DNA of 53,923 nt from Amanita rubescens (Eukaryota; Basidiomycota; Agaricomycetes; Agaricales; Amanitaceae). Every line of letters begins with the position of its first letter. Positions within the stretch are counted from its first letter, which is position 1. The DNA lies in the NCBI GenBank assembly GCA_015039365.1, contig WION01000357.1:1-53923 (forward strand), given 5' to 3'. Both the position numbers and the translations under genes were made by a program. Positions 32,873-44,500 of the stretch are shown piece by piece. A model generated the notes under the pieces. The model made no database searches. It was not told the DNA's origin and saw only the letters and a program-made list of their open reading frames with translations.

Positions 32873-33048
32873 GCATACTGTTTTACAATGGCCTGAAGTC
32901 TGCACTAACCGTACCAGTACTCCTCAAACGATTTTCAAACGACACGCCAGTCGACGTCGGTGATTCCTTTTGGGATGTCGAGTCGTGGATAGCACCGCCA
33001 GCCACAAGCGATGTCCCCCTCGTTCTCTGGACCAAGAGCAACAATTAA
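32873..33048 (+). CDS. Hypothetical short protein of a WIAP/WTK pair, plus copy (partial)
   Basis: An open frame, probably a last exon beginning after the acceptor ..CGTACAG at 32872, encodes GILFYNGLKSALTVPVLLKR, then DVGDSFWDVESWIAPPATSD and ends VPLVLWTKSNN. It parallels the minus-strand copy 50 bp away in head-to-head orientation. The upstream exon could not be placed: the nearest coding-looking piece (VPIIRRRLEEALRREGD at about 32750-32805) has a GTATGA donor in the wrong phase. It may be a truncated duplicate. Confidence 0.4.
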
Positions 33049-33158
33049 CTCACGACGTCAGCACAGTATAGTCTAAACGGCAGCCCATAGAATTATGGAC
33101 CACCGCCATTTTTATTTTAAACAGTAGCGCGAAAAGAAACAATCGAAGAGTGTCCATG

Positions 33159-33957
33159 TCAAACGAGATTCATGTTATCCATATCACGTTTCTTCCCGGC
33201 TTTCTTTGCCGAGGTCTTGGCCTGTTTGACGGGGGATGCCGGTGCCGTGCTACTAAAGGCAGAGGACATGGACGACTGCGAAAGGAATGGTGAGCAAAAG
33301 CAGGTGAACTAGACAAGATGTCCTTACCGCTGCATTATTTTGTACATCAGCGACAGGCATGACAGTGGCAAAAGCTCTTAAGCAATCATTGTCGCTGTTG
33401 GATTCTTCGTTACTAGTGTAGTCGTCGATCGAGACACGTATAGAACGGCGATTGATCGGTTCCTCCGCATGCATGATTACTTTGACTATGTCGGCGTAAA
33501 TCTGATAGATCTGAGAGGGATCAATGGTCGTCAGGTCATCGGAAACGGAATAAGTACCTTTTTCTGTGTGTAACTTTGAGGAATAGAATATGTACGCAAT
33601 GAGATCCTCATTAGAACGACGGTTCCGGTGCGCAGTTTATCGTACTCAAGCCAAGGAGCCGTCAGATTATCATCTTTGTCGACAATGTTCCTTTGGACCA
33701 GTTTAGCCTGGTTATGATTGAGCAATGGTCACCACAGTCCGGAAGAAGACGAGGATCGTAATGGGCGCCCGTTTTAATTTCGGCACCCCCGAGAAACCTC
33801 TGTTTTTCACGCGGCACGTCTCCAACTCACGTTTCGTCAACCAAAGATGAAGCAATTCTTAGCCTGCCCCGAGTGGTTTGTTTAATGACACGAACGGAAA
33901 GATGTACTAGGACGTACCACGATGAACAACCCTAACCCAATCGAATTCCTCCACCAT
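33159..33957 (-). CDS. Unknown small basic-tailed protein
   Basis: The last three exons are well supported: 33707-33558 (NIVDKDDNLTAPWLEYDKLR, VLMRISLRTYSIPQ), 33510-33328 (IYQIYADIVKVIMHAEEPIN, RRSIRVSIDDYTSNEESNSD) and 33275-33159, which ends with a lysine-rich tail KQAKTSAKKAGKKRD suggestive of a nuclear or nucleic-acid-binding protein. A likely first exon is 33957-33918 (MVEEFDWVRVVHR, donor GTACGT) and a middle exon 33857-33751 keeps the frame, giving about 198 aa, but its donor (GTCTTC) is weak. An alternative 25-nt gap at 33708-33732 also preserves frame. No family is recognised. Confidence 0.5.
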
Positions 33958-34546
33958 CCCATCCGGCAACGTCTCCAAACAATCAATACCAGAAAACAAA
34001 AACAAAAAAGGAAAATGGTTCGTAATAAGAATGAGTAGAAAAAAAATTTATAACGTAGAAAAACGTAAAAAAAAAACCCTCTCTTTGGACTATTATTCTT
34101 TCTATGGCTTCATTGGCATGCCGCATAATGTATTCCTTTCTGTACAGCTTGACAAATCTGATTATGGAAAAGGCGTTGCGGGTACTGCCGCGCAGGCGGG
34201 CGTAAGACTTAATTCCCGCTATTCCTGCTACGTAAGTAGTGGGTTCAGTCCTGCGAGCAACTGACAGTTTGCGTCACCCGTCACATGTCACACGTTTGAT
34301 CGCTAGGCGGTCACGTTTTCTTACCCACGTTATCCTAAGGAGATTCATCCGCTTTTCGAATGAGTTCGGTTTTTTCATGGGCGGTGCAATACTAAATCTT
34401 TGCGCGGGTGTCTATCCTGGCATGTAGCGGGACCTGCGGCACATGTGCCGCTTTCCTTGTTTATAATAACCACGGAACCAAGTCACTGAATTTAGATCTA
34501 CACGCGCGTGACTAACGAAACACGACGGTCACACTTGCTAAACTCT
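33958..34546. other. Intergenic between divergent genes
   Basis: About 590 bp between the unknown minus-strand gene and the Dpb3-like gene. A-rich patches (33988-34075) alternate with G/C-rich sequence. It should contain both promoters; no clear TATA or repeated element stands out. Confidence 0.4.
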
Positions 34547-35349
34547 ATGTCCGAGAACTCATCGCAGGACGAGCTCGAGGAGCTCGAGAGTGAGAAGGCA
34601 CAGGACCAGGACACCTATGCATTATCTGAAGATGAAAATATAGCTGAAGCGGTTCAGGACGGAGAACCAAACGGAGACGAGCCGCCTACGAAGAAACGCA
34701 GGATACGCAAAGAGCCAGGTATCCTGACGCGTGAGTCGGGCAAATCACTCCTACCCTTCTCCAGAGTGCAAAAGATCATCAAGGCAGATAAGGTTTTCTC
34801 GTGCTCAAAGTGTCCGTTGTGCTTTCTTGTTGATGTCCGCGCACTGGTAGGAGATCCCTATCGTGGCAAAGGATGCGACGTTCTTAATATCGCTTGCGAC
34901 GGAGGAATTTGTTAAGCGATTATGCCAGGCTAGCCAGCGGGTAGCAGAAAGAGAAAAAAGGGCAACAGTGCAGTACAGGGATATCGGTAAGTCGTGATTC
35001 GCGTTAAGCCACGTTTGAGGCTAGATTCATTATGCAGCGACTGTCGTTAGGAAAGCAGACGAATTCCTGTTCCTCGAAGGTAGATGTTACTTGGTCCGAG
35101 TCGCCTGCGATTTCCTTAATTACATTCATAGAATTGATACCCTGGGCAACATCCGACGCGGCGCCTAAGAAGAAAATAGGGAAATCTCGTGATGCCAAAG
35201 AAGGCATCAGTGCCGCTCCGACATTGTTGGATCAGTTTGTGATAACGACAAAGAAGGATGGTGATAAAACGGATAACAGTAGTGTAGTTATGAACGACGA
35301 TGGGACTATGTACGTTGCAGGAGATGCAGGAGATGCAGGAGACGAGTAA
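34547..35349 (+). CDS. DPB3: Histone-fold protein, Dpb3/POLE4 (CHRAC) type
   Basis: Four exons (34547-34792, 34851-34986, 35038-35079, 35132-35349) give 213 aa. An acidic N-terminus and basic PPTKKRRIRKEPG precede the histone fold: LLPFSRVQKIIKADKEIPIV, AKDATFLISLATEEFVKRLC, QRVAEREKRATVQYRDIATV and VRKADEFLFLEELIPW. This is the NF-YC-like half of the heterodimer found in DNA polymerase epsilon (Dpb3/POLE4) and in the CHRAC/ISWI remodeller; its NF-YB-like partner is not in the window. Role is replication-coupled chromatin inheritance by family knowledge. The C-terminus is longer than usual and disordered, ending in GDAGDAGDE. Exon 3 is only 42 nt. The stop is 49 bp from the stop of the convergent cation exchanger. 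Confidence 0.9.
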
Positions 35350-35398
35350 ATCTTGAACGTTTGGACGCTGGCAATTGCAAGTATGGGTATATGGGATA

Positions 35399-36613
35399 TC
35401 AGGTATCTCTAACTACGCTGTGAATTACCGTAAAGTCCAAAACTATGAATGTAATATACGATAGCAGCATGGCAACACCAATCCACCGGCTGAATCTCCC
35501 GGGTCCAAACCAGACAGTCAGAGTAAACGCGAGTGTCGATCCCCACATCACTGCCAGTTCCGGAATACTCACATTGTCTCCATTGAACTTACCCGACGAA
35601 CCCGAGACCATGACAATCCCACAACATAAGGTCAGAAGAAAGATATTACTTCCGGCTGTGGTAGCAACGAGAATGCCCATGTGGCCCCGACGTCCGCTCA
35701 TGACGGCGATAAACTTTTCAGGCAGCGTGGTGGAAATTGCGAGTATGGTAACACCGAAAAGGACACTTGAGATATGAAATTCATCCACGATGGTAGTGGC
35801 GGCATGTGAAAGAATGTAGCCAGCTAGAGTGATGGCAAGGAGGCCGATAAAGAGATAAAATATGTGATATTTCAAGCTGGTCGATGTGGAGTCTTTGGTT
35901 GAATGTCCACCAGATTTGGCGTCTTCCTGAGAGAGAACGTCCTGCGCCCGATGAGCCGATTCGATTTCAACGCTGTTGTCGGCGTCGTCATCGCTTTCAG
36001 GATCTTCAGGAGCAGTGAGTCTTCCCCTACTTATCGCCCAGCCCACTGAACCGACATATATTACGAAGGATGCGAGCAAGATCGATCCGCAAACTAGCCA
36101 AATCGTCTTCCTGGAGAAATAAAGAACTGGGGTTGCAAATGTTGTTACGATGAGAAGTAGGGCCGAGTATATTCTGGAACTGTTGTCAAATTGTATATCT
36201 TTATTGGTGTCCTGGAAAATGAGGCCAAGTGAAAACGCCCCCAGAATGTTGGATATGGTGGAACCAATGGTGTTTCCGATTGCTAGGGCTGGGCGCCCCT
36301 GGGCAAGAGACGCAACAACAACCGCGAGCTACGACGTTGATTTAACATAGGATCGGCACTCCAAAGCCGGAAATCGCTTTGCGTACCTCCTCCCATTCAC
36401 CTCCTGCTGTTACAAGACCTATGAGGGTCTGAGAGATACCAGTACGTCGGGCAACGATGGCGGTGTGATCAATGAATTTATCAGCGCCGAATTCTAGAAG
36501 GAAAAGGGTCGAGATGAAGACCGCAATATTGAAGGCGAGCACATCTGCATTGCTGGGTATCTATTATTAGCGAAATGGGAACCTGAAAATGGAAAAGAAA
36601 CTGACATTTGCAT
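35399..36613 (-). CDS. CaCA-superfamily cation exchanger
   Basis: Three exons (36613-36606, 36552-36387, 36328-35399) give 367 aa. The first coding exon is only 8 nt (ATGCAAAT), followed by a 53-nt intron with GTCAGT donor and GCTAAT branch point; without it no in-frame ATG exists. About ten membrane helices form two inverted halves. Alpha-1 is LIGLVTAGGEWEELAVVVAS with IGNTIGSTISNILGAF; alpha-2 is FGVTILAISTTLPEKFIAVM with TTAGSNIFLLTL. The acidic residues (GEWEE, LPEK) are kept but the usual GTSAPE of alpha-1 is altered. A polar acidic loop (PEDPESDDDADNSVE) divides the halves. It should exchange Ca2+ or another cation for H+/Na+ across an endomembrane; it is not the yeast Vcx1 type. Only 133 bp separate its start from that of DDB1, implying a shared promoter. 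Confidence 0.82.
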
Positions 36614-36746
36614 CAGACTCTAGCTTTTGACTCTGGGTACTTACTCGGGTTCGTGTGTGTGTGGAATGTCGCATTCTAGTACCGGGCCGATAAAGCCGGA
36701 TTGATAATTCGATCTTACGAAGCGCCCGTCGCGCCCTTTCAACGCC

Positions 36747-39700
36747 ATGAAGGTTGTAACCACCTTTCATCAGCCTTCATCCGTTCTCTCCTCAGTCAAG
36801 TGTCGCCTGAGTGCAAGAGATACAGAAAATCTCGTCGTCGGAAAACTCAACAAGGTTATTGTCTACTCCATCCAACCACATGGCTTGCAGAAGGAGTGTT
36901 CAGCCGATGTCCGGGGAAAAGTCCTAACCATAAAGGCCATCCCAATTCCAGTACGTGTCGATCTTCGTCCCGAAATAATATAGCTTACGTTGCCTAGAGG
37001 TCACACCGATCCAACCTCGTTTTGATGATAGCCCACCCTGACCCGGAGCTCATTTTCTTTACATACATCGACACAGCAGATGGGATTGGCGAGTTGGTGA
37101 TAAAAAAGCAGCTACCTCTATATGAACGTGCACCGCGACCAGCGGAGTTCTTTAATGACGTGCTCGTGCATCCGTCTGGCCAACTCGCGGTAGCCAGCTG
37201 CTATACTGGCAAACTCAAAATTATCAGAATGAAGGCGGGAAATTACCAGGACGATTTTGATGTATCGTGCGTCATTTATACGATCATGCGGACTATCAGG
37301 GGACTAATTTACTTATAGCGTTCCTGAGCTTAACATATTCAGTATAGCTTTCCTCCCCACCTTAGTGCCCGAATATGCGGTGGCCATTCTTCACCTCGGT
37401 AATAAGAATCGTGTGCTACTGCATGCACGCGACATTCTTTTGGACAATCTCGAACTATCGGATCACCCATCCTTTCTGCTACACTCAACGGTTCTTACCG
37501 AGACGTGTTTCCCATCCCCCACGGATGTTGTACCGCGCCTAGTAACTGCTCCTCTTGCAGATAATCACGCAGGCGCGGATGACGACGTGTTTAGAGGGGG
37601 AGTCCTAGTTGTCGGAGGTAGAAAGTTGTTGTTATACGAACTTGCTGGGAGGGATGCCCAGGAGAAGCAAAGAATAAAGCGGAGAAAGCTAGAGGCAAGA
37701 AAGTCTAGCTCAGATGCGAATGAAGTTGCGAAGTCGAGAGAAAAAGAGGCTGAAAGAGAAAACAGGAAACGTAAGCCGAAAGCAAGCATTGAATGGCCAT
37801 GGAGTGAAGTCGCAGCGTATGTGAATGCTTATTCTATGCAGACTTGATAGCCTTACACTTCATCAGGTGTTGCTCCATCGATCAGGAATCATTGCGCTTC
37901 CTAATCGGGGATGTGTACGGAAGACTGTCGATGCTGTCTCTCGAGAATATCAACGAAACAGGCCTGGTCCTTGTTCCTTTGGGAGAGGTGAGGATGTTTG
38001 CATCGACGTCAACCCTTTCTGACTCTTCTTCTAGACGTCGCCAGCAACAACTCTGACGTACCTCACTTCACAGGTCATATACGTAGGTTCCCATCTAGGC
38101 GACTCACAAGTCATAGAAATTTCACCAACGCCTGTATCCTCCGCCAAAACTCGTACACTTCCTATCCCTCGTGAAATAGAGACCGTCGATCCAAGCACTC
38201 TCATATCTTTCAAGGGTAAAGGCAAAGCAAAATGTGACAATAACGATGATTTTGCCATGGACGTAGACAATGAATCAGATATCACCAAGCGTGGACACAT
38301 ATTGGAGATGCAGGGCTCATATCTGTCCGTTCTGGATACTCAGAAGAACATTGCACCAATCATGGATGCTGTTCTGGTCGACATTGATGGCTCGGGCCAA
38401 GTTCGTTCTCTCTCCAGATTCTCAATCATTGCAGTTGATAATTTACGCATAGCGGCAAATCATGACGTGTTCTGGGGCTAGAAACACCGGGTCATTAAAT
38501 ATAGTCAGACATGGCGCGGATTTCGAGGAGCTGGCGTACATTCCGGGATTATCGAACATTACTAGTGTGTGGGCGATCAAAACGAGGCTTCAAGATGCGT
38601 GAGTCGAACCGTGTAACCCGTTCAAGGCCACATCCTAACTTCCGAGACAGCCAACACAGTCATATACTAGTGTCTACTCTACAAAACACTTCACTATTCA
38701 AAATACGCGGAGTCGATGGGGTACCGAGTCTGTCATACATCGAAGGGGACGCATTATCTGGTTTACGCGTAGATACACCAACGTTGGCATTTGCAAACGT
38801 TGCTCGGCGCGTAAAAGTGGGTAATTCCCCTGCAACATATGAGAACTCGTCTCTGGCTGTACAAGTTACGGCTCGCGGCGTGTTTCTATTAGAGATGGAT
38901 CCTGTAATGGGATCGTATGTTGAAGTGAATAGGTGGATACCTGAAGGGCAAGGGATCTTTGGAGAGAGACAGCGCGACATTGTAGTGGCCAGCGTCAATC
39001 CGAGCCAAGTAACCGTCGCATTGCATGGAGGAAAACTTGTGGTGTTATCGATTACGGAAAAGAATGAACTACGGCTCATATCGTGAGTATCAAGAATATG
39101 CTTTGGACTCACTCTTGTTCTGACATTTGGGATAGTCACCTAGATGAATTGCCAGAGATATCTGCCGTATCCTGTACACCGCTAGATTCTCGCTACTTCA
39201 CCAACTTTTTGGCTGTATCCTACTGGGGCAAAAACACAGTGGAAATCTTTACAGTAGCAAAAGGGAACTTAACTTCCGTTTGCAAGACACAACCACTACT
39301 TTCCCTCGTTCGGTCGTTGCTCTTGTATAACTTTGGATCAGACACCAATTCGAAAGGCGATGCCTATTTCCCATATTTACTCGTTGGTCTTAGTGATGGC
39401 TCCCTAGTAACGTTTGTTTGGAAGGACAAGGACTTAAAAGAGAAAAAATTAGTGTCGCTAGGCCACGCTCCAATTTCCCTGGCTCCCTGCATAGTTGACG
39501 GTAAGCGGACTGTATTGGCTGCAGGAAACAGAGCAACATTGGTTTCCTTCGATAAGAAACGCCTTCAGTTTTCTCCCGTCTCATTGAAGGTTAGCAGTGG
39601 CTGCTGGCGTACGACCTCTTTAATTGAACAATGTTCTCAGGACACAATGGCGGTGGCTCCCCTTAACATCCGATTTTCCGGGTCTGCACTTGCACTGGCC

Positions 39701-41292
39701 ACGCCAACCAGCGTATCCATCGGGAGAGTGAGCAATCTGGACAAGTTGCACATCCGAACGGTGAGTCTAGGAACTACTCGGTCCAGACTTACTGACGTGG
39801 GTGTTCACACAAAGATACCGTTGGGTTTGGATTGTCCTCGTCGAATCGTCTACGAACCTTCCACGAGGGCTTTTGGTGTCGCATGCACTCAGACCACGCC
39901 ATGTAGGATCGGTGAGGCCGAAGCAACGCGCAGCTCATTCATGCTTCTCGATGATGCCAACTTTTCGCGTAAGTTTTGATCATCTCTTGACCTATGTTGA
40001 TTAATCCGTATACGCTTAAAGAGATGTCCCGTTTCTGGTGTGACGAGGACGAGGAAATCACAAGCATCACCGTATTCAATCTCAACGAGGGCAAGAAAAT
40101 ACCTTTGTTTTGTGTCGGCACCTACCGCTACAACGCTGAAGAAGTTGAACCTGCCAACGGAAGAATTCTGGTTTTCGCCGTTGTTGTCGGTGAATCAGCT
40201 CCAAAGCAGGCTGGCTATCAGCTCTCTCTCGTTGCGTCGACTGCTACCAAAGGATGTGTCTATGCATTGGTTGCAGTGGGCGACTGCATAGTGGCGGCAG
40301 TCAACTCGTCGGTAAGTGGGTTCCCCGTGTACCTGGCTCATTTGTTGAGTACTTGCATTTCCAGCTGGAGCTATACCAGCTTGGCACGTCCGACGAAGAT
40401 ACATCCGTCAAGTCTTACAGGCTGGATCATTTCTCGTCCTGGAATCATAACTACTTGGTAGTTCACCTCGCAACTTTCGATAACTATGTCCTTGTCGGGG
40501 ATCAAATTAGCTCGATATCGCTGGTCAAAGTCGCTGACAAGCAACTGCAAAGTGTGGCGAGAGATTATGGTCCTCTATGGCCTGTGGCTGTAGATGCGTC
40601 GAGTGAAACTGACATCATTGCAGCGAACGTAAGATTGATTGACCACCATATCACGTTGTCAGGAATAACCCACTTGTTCAGGACGCGCTCAACCTATACA
40701 CATTTTCCCTCAGTCGTCAGCCAACCCGTACGATGTTGGAGCGGACTGGCAACTGGCACCTTGGTGACTATGTCACGAAATTCATACGGGGTATTGTTTC
40801 AATCTATTTCATGTCTCATCTGTATGAACTCACATCGCTGTTTCCAGGTTCCTTGTCGCAGGACGTAGAGGAAAAAACACAGTTCGTCGCAAACGAGTTG
40901 TTCTTCACGTCTTCCGGGCGTATTGGCGTTTTGCTGGACATAACGGATTCTAAGTTGCCGATGCAGTTGACAGCTCTAGAGCGGAATATGGCCTATGCCG
41001 TGGAGGGTATTGGTGGAGAAAGCCATACAAGGTGAAACATTCACGCTTCTGTTACGCAGAGAGACTAACAAAAGCTAGATATCGAGCGCCAAAGAGCACA
41101 CGGGGTCGCACCGATGCCGACATGGCAGCTACGGGCTTCCTTGATGGTGATTTCATAGAGCAATTTTTGAGCCTTGTAGGCTCCAAAGAAATGGTAGAGA
41201 AGATCATGGCAGGGACGAGTGATCCTGAAAAACTTAGTGTTAAAGTCGAGGATCTGCAGAAAGTGGTTGAGAGCCTACAAAGCATGCATTGA
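36747..41292 (+). CDS. DDB1: DDB1-like CUL4 E3 ligase adaptor
   Basis: Thirteen exons (36747-36950, 36998-37266, 37319-37816, 37867-37987, 38035-38400, 38453-38598, 38651-39082, 39136-39968, 40022-40311, 40365-40628, 40682-40790, 40848-41031, 41079-41292) give 1309 aa, all in frame. The start MKVVTTFHQPSSVLSSVKC, FLIGDVYGRLSMLSL, the repeated beta-propeller strands and the C-terminal CPSF-A part (DEDEEITSITVFN, GRILVFAVVVGE, DALNLYTFSLSRQPTRTMLE, DGDFIEQFLSL) mark the MMS1/DDB1 family. It should bridge CUL4 to WD-repeat substrate receptors in DNA repair and chromatin control. It is about 170 aa longer than the usual 1140, mainly from a charged insert around 37650-37790 (KQRIKRRKLEARK, ENRKRKPKAS) and an acidic one near 38230. 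SF3B3 and CPSF1 are alternatives less consistent with the N-terminus. Confidence 0.9.
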
Positions 41293-41502
41293 TAATAATA
41301 AAAAGAGAAATAATCACAACATCTGGTACTGGAAATGTATGTTACATATGTATATCTACACGGCATCCTTCAGAGCAACGGAATAAGATGAAGTGGATGG
41401 ATTCGAAACTGCTAGTGAGGCGGAGCCAAGACTTGTTATGGTTAGCATTTAAATAGCAAAAAAAAAACAGCACGAAATAGCAGCAGAAGAATGGATAGCG
41501 GC

Positions 41503-44500
41503 TCACCACCATGAAGTAATGTACCACTTCATGGATTCCCAAAATGTGAGTGAAATGATATGACCGCCTTCAGGTAACAGCTCGCCGTGACCCTGATCAT
41601 CATCGATAGCAGACGGAGGGGCGAAGTAAAAACCAGCAACAAGGACAATGTAGCTAAAGCCAACGTCAGCTGTATGAAGCATGATGATTTTGTTCTACTT
41701 GCCTCAGAATAAGTATGCTGCCTCGGTGATAATTACTCCTGGCCTCGATGTATGTGTAGGTCATCAAAAACATGGACAGGACCAAGGCAATAACGTCCCA
41801 TCTTGGTAAAATTAGTCTGGGAAGAGGGAATTGAGTATTAATGACTAATGTTCAAAGACTATATCTTACGTGAATGTCTTTGCTACTACGCCCATATGTT
41901 CTGGGTCATACCAAGCCGAGAAGGCGACCATAGCAGGTATTTGTAGCAGGCAGACTTGAAGTGCGTATGCAGAGCCAATTTCCATACTTTCGTGATATCT
42001 CAACATCCGACCTGAATTACATTGATGACAGCTTACCTAAGCGCGATATTCCCATTCAAGGCAAAGGACATTGCATTCATGAATTCGGTAGTATTGGGGA
42101 CCAGAGCAAACAGGGTAACCCCAAGGAACTTCTCATCGATGCCTGAATCCTGCAAGACGACGTCCACCACATAAATGAGCAGTTCTAGAAAAGGTCATGT
42201 ATCAGCTATTCGACTGACGAACCCAGTAACCGACGCACCAGCAATGAACGCATATAATGCCGTACAAATAAGCAATACACTGTAACTCATAGTGCGACTC
42301 CATGACGGAGCGGCATGCCCGTGTGCCGCGGAGGGGTCTAGGTCAGCTGCTACACTCATACTTCTTGGTCTAGGATGGTATTGGGCTTCTTGGTGCTTGA
42401 GCGCACTTACTGTCGCTGCTGTAATGACTCGCTGTAATTCCTCCTGCGTCAACGTGGAACTAAGTTGTATATTCTGTAAACCTGTTTGTTTCACAGCTTG
42501 GTCGACACTGTCCATGATTGGAGATGTTACTGATGGATGCAAGGAGCGGCGGTTCATCACGGGCGAGGGAGGTCCAGCTCTAATTGTTCCTGCGCGAGAG
42601 CGTGGGGGGGAATGAGAGTAATCTCCCCCCTCCGCGTTTCCCGGAGCGCTGGGCCTGCGATTGGAGGAGGAAGTACCGCGGGGCTGTTGAGGAGCGTTTG
42701 GCTTTTGGTAAACAGAGGTCCTGCCATGTATGGGCAATTCAGATTGTTGAAGTAGCTGTTGAGGGTTCTGCCATATTTGCGACGCGTGGGTTCGTAGAGA
42801 GAACCATAAGCCGATTAGGTACGACTAACGTGAGACTGAATAAGTCAACGGCAGAGTCACGTCTAAGGAGACTTACGAAGAGCAGAATTACGGCACAAAG
42901 ATACATTAAATTCTTCACAGTTGACTGATAAAACGGGTCCTCGACGGGATCAGGGTGCTTGTAATAGCAATGTTCACAGATCCAAGGAGACTTCTTGGGC
43001 CTATGATCACTAGGACATTCCAAGCAAACCAGCTGGAACTATTGGATACGTGTCATAAGCGTATGTGATTGAAATATTTGACATCATGCTCACGTTGCCG
43101 TACACCTGATAAAACAACGTTGGGGCCAAAGCACCAATAACGGCCATAATCAGCATCATGCTGGTTACACCCGCGCTTTTCGCATTGAATGTCTGTTCTT
43201 TGCGCCGAAGTGCCATGCTACACATACTCATGCCCGGCATTAAAAGCACGCCAGCAAGTAAACTCCCAACGATCGAACCTTCCACAAGGTGTCCCTTGTT
43301 TCGCGTTAAAGCTATACCATATAAAATGATTTCAATTATAGAACCGAAAGTTGCATTAATGACAGCTCCCATCCCGATGGACGATTGCGCGGAGATGGAC
43401 GCGACCGCCATGCCAATGAAGTACGACAAGGGAATGACGCTGAGCAAACTCAGCACGAAAATGAGACTCTCCGATGTCAAGAAAGCCAACACGGCTGGGA
43501 CAGGTTTCCCCGCACGCCGCAAGTCTTCGGCTATTTGAATAAGAATCATGCCATCGAAGATGACGAAGAACACCACAGCGAGAAGGTTTACAAAGATGAT
43601 GTTGACTCCACCGACAGTATATTTGTAATACTGCCAACCTGCTGCGCGATACGTACAGAGAAGGACTGTCGAGGTTGGATGCAATGGAGCAACTTGGCCT
43701 TCCGATAGACGGGGATGTTTGATAGAGAATTGAGGGCGGGGGAGAAGTTGAGGAGATACGCTTCCGGCATCGGTGGTCACTGCTGCGGGAACATGGTCTG
43801 CAACTACGACCGCAGGTGGTGCGGCACAGAATCGAATATGGCTGGCCTTCTGGAACAAACATTTGATCAAAGCCCAGTTTAGCTTGGCCATCGGCACTGT
43901 CAAGACCAGTCCCCAGCAAAGAATACAAACGAACAGCATCAAAGGCGCTATGATGCATACAAGGGCCAACCAGAAAGCGGCCTTGCCAAGGAAATCGGCC
44001 GAAGGTAATCGTTTCCCTCCAATGGTGGGTGATGAATCGCGGGAAGGGAATGGTGCCGTCGCGCCATAAGACTTGACAGGTCGCAGTAAATTGGTGCAAT
44101 CGTCCCCAACGACGGCTACCGGTTCTCCAGGAACAGTGTTCGACACCCAGGAGATATTTTGGACGTGCTGCGGAGTAGCATCATCACCAGAAACAGAAGG
44201 TTCACCAGGCGCCGGTTGGGCACGAATTGTTCCCTCAGACGTTCCACTCCAGCGTCTGGTTTGCGTACCGCCTTCTTCTTCGTCCACTTTTGGTTCTACA
44301 TCTTCAAGATCGCTTTCTACATATTTTCCAAATGGCCACGCCAAGTACCAGCCCAAACCAAAGACTAATGAAGCATAGCGGTTACCTCCACATGGAATGA
44401 TGTACAGCACCGCGGAAATAGCGATGCACACAAGAGCCAACCACCACCCGAATACGAGGCCCCAGAAAATATTTCCAGGGAGTAGGTGACGCTCCGCCTG

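Noticed and set aside
33708..33732. 25-nt GT..AG ultra-short intron in the unknown 33-kb gene
   Set aside because: A 43-nt intron from a different donor (33750) also preserves the frame, so an exceptional size need not be invoked.
38598..38680. Suspected frameshift and stop in DDB1 exon 7
   Set aside because: Careful reading of the junction GC|CCAACACAG gives AQHSHILVSTLQ in frame; no defect exists.
43356..44099. Long second-frame ORF inside the Vnx1-type gene
   Set aside because: Overlaps the main exon entirely; the main frame carries membrane helices and exchanger motifs, this one carries none.
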